Shown piece after piece: positions 59,365 through 64,000 of a DNA stretch of 64,000 nt. Position numbers and translations under genes: made by a program. The notes below the pieces were generated by a model. The model was given only the letters and a program-made list of their open reading frames with translations. It did not search any database and had not been told where the DNA came from. The first letter of the stretch is position 1; each line of letters starts with the position of its first letter. The DNA comes from Novosphingobium malaysiense (GTDB lineage Bacteria > Pseudomonadota > Alphaproteobacteria > Sphingomonadales > Sphingomonadaceae), in the NCBI RefSeq assembly GCF_000802225.1, contig NZ_JTDI01000005.1:186001-250000 (forward strand), given 5' to 3'.

Positions 59365-60996
59365 ATGACCAGTTTCCACGACTTGCTGCGAACTTCGGCG
59401 GAGCGCCATGTCGATCGCCCGGCCATCCGGTTCGACGATCAGGTTATGTCCTATGCGCAGTTGCTGTCGCGGGCCGAAGCGTTCGCGTCCGGCTTCGCAA
59501 CCCGCGGTATCGCAGCAGACTGCCGGCTCGCGCTCATCATGGACAACTCGCTCGAGTGTATACTGGTGTGGCTGGCAAGCACTTTGACGGGCTGCACCGA
59601 TATACCGATCAATCCTCAATATCGCGGTGACTTGCTGCAATATCTACTGGAGGATAGCGAAGCGACAGCGGTGGTCTGCGACGCGCACTATCTGTCCGGA
59701 TTGCTGGAAGTCGCGCCACGCCTTCCCGGCTTGAAGCAGATCATCGTGAATGGAGATCTGCTCGACACGCCGCGATCCCGGCTGCCCGTGAATTCGCTGG
59801 CGGATTGTGAAAGCGGCACGCAATTCGAGGGACCTTCCAGCGCGGGCGAGCGCGTTATCCTCTACACTTCCGGAACGACCGGACCGTCGAAAGGCGTGAT
59901 CCACACGCAACGCTCGATGCTGAACCTGGCGCGATACAACGCGTCTGTGCTCGATTATCGAACCGAAGACAGGTTGCTCAACTTCTTCCCGCTCTTTCAT
60001 CAAAATGCGCGATATACCGGCGTGGTGCCGGCCCTGTGCGCAGGCGCTAGCATTCGCATCGAAAGAAAGCTCAGCACCAGCAGGTTCTGGGAGATCTGCA
60101 ACCGGGACGGGGTAACGGCATTCAATTATCTCGGATCGGTTCTTCGGATGATCCTCAACGCCACCGATCCGGACTTGCGCAAGGGAATGCATACCGTGAA
60201 CCGCGCGTTCGGTGCCGGTGCTCCGCCGGCTGCATGGTCCGAATTCGAGGACCGTCTGGGCATCCGGCTGTTCGAAACCTACGGGCTGAGCGAAGCCCCG
60301 ATGGCAACGATCAACATTCCGGGCCCGGATCGCTGTCCGGTAGGGTCGGCCGGCCGGGCGAGCGACCTTTTCGAGGTGCGCGTGTTCGACGAAGCCGACA
60401 ACGATCTACCGGCCGGCGAAACCGGCGAATTCGTGCTGCGCCCCCGTCGCCCCGACATCTTCATGCTCGGATACCACAACAAGGCGGAAGCGACCGTCGC
60501 GGCCCTGCAGAACCTTTGGTTCCACACAGGCGATCGCGGATATCTATCGAGCCAGGGACATCTCTATTTCGAAGAGCGCAGCAAGGATTCCATCCGCAGG
60601 CGCGGCGAAAACATTTCGGCCTGGGAAGTGGAAAGCGTGATCGAGAAACATCCGGCCGTCGCCGAAGCCGCAGTTTACGGCCTTGCGGCTGCCGACAACG
60701 AGGAGGACGTCGCCGCCAGCATTGTGTGCTCGGATCGCGAAGCCGATCTTGAGGCCATTCACAGTTTCGCGAGCAAACGTCTGCCGGGATATGCCGTTCC
60801 CACCCTCATGCGCGTCGTCGACGACCTGCCGCGTACGCCTACTGCCAAGGTGAAGAAGGACGAATTGCGGGCTCTTCCCCGTGATGCCTACACGGCATTC
60901 CGTCTCGGCAGTCCTCCAGAGGGCTTGGATGCCTGCACCGCGTCATCCCCAATACTGCATACTGAAAGGAAGCGGAATGAAGCTGAACAGCGATGA
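59365..60996 (+). CDS. AMP-binding acyl/aryl-CoA synthetase
   Basis: A 543-residue ANL-superfamily ligase with the expected core motifs: YTSGTTGPSKG (167-177), YGLSE (306-310), HTGDRG (about 387-392), RRRGENISAWEVE (411-423) and terminal TPTAKVKK with catalytic Lys about 495. It activates a carboxylic acid with ATP and CoA. A roughly 40-residue tail (RDAYTAFRLGSPPEGLDACTA) continues past the usual end. The next gene's ATG overlaps it by 20 bases. Chain or ring substrate unknown. Confidence 0.94.
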   Translation: MTSFHDLLRTSAERHVDRPAIRFDDQVMSYAQLLSRAEAFASGFATRGIAADCRLALIMDNSLECILVWLASTLTGCTDIPINPQYRGDLLQYLLEDSEATAVVCDAHYLSGLLEVAPRLPGLKQIIVNGDLLDTPRSRLPVNSLADCESGTQFEGPSSAGERVILYTSGTTGPSKGVIHTQRSMLNLARYNASVLDYRTEDRLLNFFPLFHQNARYTGVVPALCAGASIRIERKLSTSRFWEICNRDGVTAFNYLGSVLRMILNATDPDLRKGMHTVNRAFGAGAPPAAWSEFEDRLGIRLFETYGLSEAPMATINIPGPDRCPVGSAGRASDLFEVRVFDEADNDLPAGETGEFVLRPRRPDIFMLGYHNKAEATVAALQNLWFHTGDRGYLSSQGHLYFEERSKDSIRRRGENISAWEVESVIEKHPAVAEAAVYGLAAADNEEDVAASIVCSDREADLEAIHSFASKRLPGYAVPTLMRVVDDLPRTPTAKVKKDELRALPRDAYTAFRLGSPPEGLDACTASSPILHTERKRNEAEQR

Positions 60997-61723
60997 CCGC
61001 ATTGTCATGAATGTTGCGGATCGCGTGGCTTATGTCACCATTTGCCGCCCCGAAGCGAAGAACGCACTGACCAAGTCCATGTATGCGGCGGTGCGCGACG
61101 CATGTCTTGCCGCTCAGGCAGATGATGGCGTCGATGCCGTTGTTCTGAAGGGGGTAGGGGGAGCTTTTGCCGTTGGCGGGGACCTTAAGGAAATGCTCGA
61201 TGCGCTCCGTTCCGACCCTAGCAAGTTGCTCGATTACGAGGACTACCTGCCTTTCGAGACCGTGCGCACGCTTAACAAGCCGACGGTGGCCTGCATCGAC
61301 GGTCTGTGTATTGGCGGCGGCCTGACGATGGCGCTTATGTGCGATTGCCTGATTGCGAGCGACCGTTCACGTTTTGCCATACCGGAAGCCAAGGTCGGGA
61401 TCGTGGACGGCCACCTGCCACGCTTGCTGCGCGAAATGATTTCTCCGGCAAAGCTGCGGTATTGGATGTATACCGGGACCATGTTCGACGCCGCAGAAGC
61501 TCAGGCTTCAGGGCTGCTCAGCAAGGTGGTGCCGGCCGACGATCTGGAATCTGAGCTTGCGAAGCTGCTGCGCGATTTGAAGGCCAGCTCTATCGAGGCG
61601 ATCCGTCACCTGAAAGTCGTCCTGAATGAAACACGCCCCCTGTCCCCCATGACCGACGCGTATCTGACGATGCTTCAACCGCATGTGCGTGAACGGCTGG
61701 AGGCATTTGCCGGCAAAAGCTAG
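60977..61723 (+). CDS. Enoyl-CoA hydratase/isomerase family protein
   Basis: A 248-residue crotonase-fold enzyme: TICRPEAKNALTKSM, AFAVGGDLKEM (first oxyanion segment, usually FCAGGDL), CIDGLCIGGGLTMALMCD (second) and IPEAKVGIVDGHLPRLLREM. The first catalytic Glu equivalent (IPEAKVG) is kept, but the second Glu position aligns with Tyr in RYWMYTG, so it may be an isomerase or other crotonase reaction. ATG 60977 follows aaggaagcgg and overlaps the ligase end by 20 bases, showing coupling. Acts on the CoA ester made by the ligase (inference). Confidence 0.9.
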   Translation: MKLNSDDRIVMNVADRVAYVTICRPEAKNALTKSMYAAVRDACLAAQADDGVDAVVLKGVGGAFAVGGDLKEMLDALRSDPSKLLDYEDYLPFETVRTLNKPTVACIDGLCIGGGLTMALMCDCLIASDRSRFAIPEAKVGIVDGHLPRLLREMISPAKLRYWMYTGTMFDAAEAQASGLLSKVVPADDLESELAKLLRDLKASSIEAIRHLKVVLNETRPLSPMTDAYLTMLQPHVRERLEAFAGKS

Positions 61724-61733
61724 GCGCAGACAC

Positions 61734-61749
61734 AACCTGTGTCGGTGGT
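61734..61749. terminator. Short stem-loop between convergent genes
   Basis: GACAC and GTGTC around AACCT lie in the 51-base gap between the enoyl-CoA hydratase and dienelactone hydrolase genes. The stem is short and no T-run follows; low confidence. Confidence 0.25.
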
Positions 61750-61774
61750 GTGTCGGCCCCGTCGATAACAGAGC

Positions 61775-62482
61775 TCAATCAGTGAAGGCCTCGGCGAACA
61801 GAAGCTGCATCGCTTGCCACGAACGCTGATCCGCCTGCTCATTGTAATGGCATCCGGGAACCCCGAAGGCTTCTGCGTCGGGGTTGGTGAAACTGTGCCC
61901 CACGCCCGACAGCAACAGCATCTGTGCATCCACGCCATTGTCGGTGAGATTGTCCATGAAGGTGTCGCGAGCATCGCGCGGCACCAGAGGATCACGGTCG
62001 CCAAGGCAAACGAGAACCTTTCCCTTGATCTTGGCGGCATCGGACGGATCACTCATCTTTAACCCCGAGTGAAATCCTACCGTCGCGAGCAAGTCGGCCC
62101 CCGACCTGGCCAGTTCGAGCGCTGCCTGCCCGCCGAAGCAAAACCCAATTGCAGCGAGCTTGCCGGAATCAACCGAAGGCAATGCGCAAAGGGCATCCAG
62201 GGCTGCGCGGCAACGACGGCGCAACTTGCTTATGTCGCCTGACAATTCGCCGATATGGGTGGAAGCCTGCTGCATGTTCTCGACCGGACCGCCGAAGAAA
62301 TCCGGCGCAAAGGCAACATATCCCGATGCAGCCAGCAAATCGGCCTTGGCCCGCGCATGGGGCCCCAGGCCTGCGGCTTCGTGAAGGACAACGATCCCGG
62401 GCGCCCTTTTTTCCGCCGATCCGTCTGCAAGGTAACCGGCATAAGTGACGCCGTCACAATCGTAGGTCAGTTCGTTTGGCAA
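61775..62482 (-). CDS. Dienelactone hydrolase family protein
   Basis: A 235-residue alpha/beta hydrolase with the dienelactone hydrolase triad: Cys about 115 in AIGFCFGGQA, Asp about 164 in LGDRDPLVP and His about 196 in GVGHSFTNP; also the Glu of VLHEAAGL (about 35) that holds the Cys at rest. TTG 62482 is chosen because it gives the normal length and lies ten bases beyond aaaaggggac; ATG 62557 would add 25 residues that do not look like the family. It hydrolyses a lactone or similar ester bond. Convergent with the enoyl-CoA hydratase and divergent from the ABM operon. Confidence 0.88.
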   Translation of the reverse strand: MPNELTYDCDGVTYAGYLADGSAEKRAPGIVVLHEAAGLGPHARAKADLLAASGYVAFAPDFFGGPVENMQQASTHIGELSGDISKLRRRCRAALDALCALPSVDSGKLAAIGFCFGGQAALELARSGADLLATVGFHSGLKMSDPSDAAKIKGKVLVCLGDRDPLVPRDARDTFMDNLTDNGVDAQMLLLSGVGHSFTNPDAEAFGVPGCHYNEQADQRSWQAMQLLFAEAFTD

Positions 62483-62578
62483 GGTCTCGGTCCCCTTTTT
62501 CGTAAAGCCGCCCAGTATCAAGCGATGCCCCAAGAAGTGAGTTGACTGGCAGGGCATCGTGAGCGAACATCAACGCCG

Positions 62579-62611
62579 TTCGTATATACATACAGTATAT
62601 GTATATACGAC
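62579..62611. promoter_or_regulatory. Perfect 13-bp inverted-repeat operator
   Basis: TCGTATATACATA (62580-62592), five-base spacer, TATGTATATACGA (62598-62610). The arms contain TTCGTATATAC/GTATATACGA, the same motif as at 47837 and, in part, 57394. It lies between the dienelactone hydrolase and ABM genes, which are divergent. Confidence 0.7.
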
Positions 62612-62667
62612 CATTGTAGAGGATGTCGGCGTGCGTGGCAAACCGCTCCGGCATGAGGAGAGCGATA

Positions 62668-62955
62668 ATGGCAATCGGTGGATTTGTGCGGTTGATTCCC
62701 AAGGCTGGCAAGGAAGACGAACTGATGGAGCGGCTACTCGACGTCGCCGAGGATGTTCGAAAGGAACCGGGAAATCTCGTTACTTACGTGCTGCGCGACA
62801 AGGAGAACCGCCGCGATGTCCTGATGTTCGAACTATTCGCGGATCAGGCGGCGATCGTTGCACATCGCGAAGCCGAGCACTCGATCAAGAAGGGGCCCGC
62901 GATTCACGCCATCCTCGAAACACCGATGCAGGTGCAATGGCTGGAGACCCCCTGA
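62668..62955 (+). CDS. ABM-domain (antibiotic biosynthesis monooxygenase) protein
   Basis: A 95-residue single-domain ABM protein of the dimeric ferredoxin-like fold: GGFVRLIPKAGKEDELMERLLDVAEDVRKEPGNLVTYVLRDKEN, then FELFADQAAIVAHREAEHSIKKGPAI. ATG 62668 follows gaggagagcgata. The next gene encodes a second, distantly similar ABM protein. The family ranges from cofactor-less monooxygenases (quinol oxidation) to haem oxygenases; the reaction here is unknown. First gene of a + operon with the other ABM protein and a glutathione transferase. Confidence 0.83.
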   Translation: MAIGGFVRLIPKAGKEDELMERLLDVAEDVRKEPGNLVTYVLRDKENRRDVLMFELFADQAAIVAHREAEHSIKKGPAIHAILETPMQVQWLETP

Positions 62956-63010
62956 CTCGCGAGCCAGCCTTTTTCCGGACTAGAGAATTCAGCGTTAGCG
63001 GGAGAACATC

Positions 63011-63343
63011 GTGTCCTTTGGGTTCATCCTCGATTTTACCGCCAAACGGGGCTCGGCCGACGAAATGCGGTCCCGATTGCTTGATGCAGTCGCAATGTCG
63101 CGTACCGAACCAGGTAACTTGCTATGCCTGTTGATGGAAGATCCCGAGGATACGCATCGGTTCACGATCTTCGAAATCTACCGCGATGAAAAGGCGATCA
63201 AGGCTCACCAGGCGGCAGCCTACACGAAAGAGAGCGCGCCCATCATTCACTCGCTGTTCGCAAAGCCGATGGAGGTAACGCGGCTCAACACCGTGAACTG
63301 GCCTGCCACAAAGCGCGTTACGTTCGACGAAGGAGCAGGCTGA
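63011..63343 (+). CDS. ABM-domain protein, second of a pair
   Basis: A 110-residue ABM-fold protein: GFILDFTAKRGSADEMRSRLLDAVAMSRTEPGNLLCLLMEDPEDTHRFTIFEIYRDEKAIKAHQAAAYTKESAPIIHSLF. It shares (R/S)xEPGNL and the FEx(F/Y) strand with its upstream neighbour. A GTG start at 63011 is preceded by cgggagaacatc. A C-terminal extension (NWPATKRVTFDEGAG) is additional. Its stop overlaps the transferase ATG by one base (TGATG), so they are co-translated. Confidence 0.82.
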   Translation: MSFGFILDFTAKRGSADEMRSRLLDAVAMSRTEPGNLLCLLMEDPEDTHRFTIFEIYRDEKAIKAHQAAAYTKESAPIIHSLFAKPMEVTRLNTVNWPATKRVTFDEGAG

Positions 63344-64000
63344 TGCCAGAACTGACCCTCTATTCCAAGCAATCGTGCCCCTATGTGCAGCGGGCCATGA
63401 TCGCGCTCGGCGAGAAAGACGCCGTTTACCGGATTGTCTATGTCGATACCGCCGAAAAGCCCGACTGGTTCATGCAGATTTCGCCCTCGGGCAAAGTCCC
63501 GGTCCTGAAAATCTCCCAGACCGGGAAACCGGATGCCTCGATATTCGAGAGCTCGGTGATCCTGGAATATATAGAGGAGGGGCTGCCGGGACCCAAGCTT
63601 CACCCAGACGACCCTGTCGAACGGGCGCAGGCACGTAGCTGGATGGAATTCGGATCCGCCATGTTGCCGGAGCTTTACAGTATCTGGATTGCAAGGGCCG
63701 AAGATGACTTCGTTGCAGCGCGCGACAAGGTGGCTGCAAAGTTCGCGTACTTAGCGAAAAGCCTGGGCGTCGGCCCATACTTTCATGGCAATCGTTTCGG
63801 CTGCGTCGATGTGATCTTCGCTCCCTTGTTCAACAGGCTCGAGGTGTTCGAGTCTCTGGCTGCGATCGACTTGCTCAGACCCTATCCGAAAGTCATGGCA
63901 TGGAGTGCCGCACTCGCAGACCGTGCAAGCGTGAGGCAATCCATGCCGAAAAATCACGCCGAAACGCTGCTCAATGCGCTCAATCTGACGGAAGGATACG
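63343..64000 (+). CDS. Glutathione S-transferase, cysteine type, 3' end beyond window
   Basis: The open frame runs from ATG 63343 to the window edge (219 complete codons, no stop). The thioredoxin-like N-domain has PELTLYSKQSCPYVQRAMIALGEK with the CPYxxR active site (Cys about 12) of omega/beta/Lig-type transferases, SGKVPVLK with the cis-Pro and the ESSVILEYIEE glutathione-gamma-Glu site. The helical C-domain follows (LARSWMEFGSAML region). Omega-type members thiolyse glutathione conjugates; sphingomonad relatives act in lignin and xenobiotic breakdown. Co-occurrence with a GloA-like protein suggests glutathione-dependent steps here. Confidence 0.9.
   Translation, partial: MPELTLYSKQSCPYVQRAMIALGEKDAVYRIVYVDTAEKPDWFMQISPSGKVPVLKISQTGKPDASIFESSVILEYIEEGLPGPKLHPDDPVERAQARSWMEFGSAMLPELYSIWIARAEDDFVAARDKVAAKFAYLAKSLGVGPYFHGNRFGCVDVIFAPLFNRLEVFESLAAIDLLRPYPKVMAWSAALADRASVRQSMPKNHAETLLNALNLTEGY

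Noticed and set aside
1..64000. tRNA, rRNA, CRISPR arrays, riboswitches and replication origins
   Set aside because: No cloverleaf-like, repeat-spacer or known aptamer pattern was seen by eye; a dedicated scan could still find something small.

Overview
The window looks like chromosome or megaplasmid DNA of a sphingomonad-type alphaproteobacterium (Novosphingobium/Sphingobium-like; this is inferred from family content, not proven). It is GC-rich and carries three intact TonB-dependent receptors and one broken one. It also carries many short-chain dehydrogenases (SDRs), two cytochromes P450, luciferase-like flavin enzymes, CaiB-type CoA-transferases, MaoC hydratases, NTF2/SnoaL-like proteins and seven transcription regulators (three TetR, two IclR, two GntR). 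No rRNA, tRNA, replication, ribosomal or CRISPR genes were seen. The whole stretch reads as a catabolic accessory region for one or more hydrophobic organic acids or polycyclic/terpenoid-like compounds. The actual substrate cannot be read from the sequence.

Layout. (1) 0-5 kb: TetR regulator, SDR, TonB receptor and a VOC protein on the + strand, with a convergent P450. (2) 6.6-12.8 kb: DUF1214-like protein, SDR, sulfotransferase-like protein, two tandem VOC paralogues, LLM flavin enzyme and SDR. (3) 12.9-17.2 kb: an IclR regulator divergent from SDR, sulfotransferase-like, SDR and LLM genes. (4) 17.3-24 kb: P450 and TonB receptor (minus) back to back with a second sulfotransferase/DUF1214 pair (plus). 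(5) 24-30.4 kb: a decaying zone. It holds a TetR, a nonsense-mutated and truncated quinone-oxidoreductase remnant, a membrane PQQ dehydrogenase, an SDR with its middle deleted, another TetR, a TonB-receptor tail with several frameshifts, and a truncated IS5-type transposase. Two perfect hairpin-forming inverted repeats sit at junctions. (6) 30.4-40.4 kb: a tight nine-gene minus-strand operon (MaoC, two CaiB, 3-hydroxyisobutyrate dehydrogenase-like, SMP-30, MHS transporter, MaoC/HTD2-type hydratase, CitE-type lyase, aldehyde dehydrogenase). (7) 40.6-43.1 kb: a CaiB / GntR(FCD) / isochorismatase-like operon. (8) 43.2-64 kb: SnoaL-like proteins, a second GntR, a molybdopterin oxidoreductase, a TonB receptor operon, an IclR-headed operon with MFS transporter, SDR and two thioesterases, then LLM, glyoxalase, acyl-CoA ligase and enoyl-CoA hydratase. 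A dienelactone hydrolase, two ABM-domain proteins and a glutathione S-transferase follow, the last cut by the window edge.

How the parts may work together (inference). TonB receptors bring the substrate across the outer membrane. P450s, LLM enzymes and SDRs oxidise it. A CoA ligase and CaiB transferases make CoA thioesters. MaoC/enoyl hydratases and a CitE-type lyase cleave them, and thioesterases and hydrolases finish side products. The MaoC/HTD2-CitE-CaiB set resembles mesaconyl/itaconyl-CoA to citramalyl-CoA cleavage.

The strongest new signals are regulatory. An identical perfect 12-bp palindrome lies upstream of both CoA-transferase operons next to a GntR gene. A shared GTATATACGAA-type motif lies in three separate divergent promoter regions, one of them beside the IclR gene, linking the 48-kb, 57-kb and 62-kb operons into a probable single regulon.
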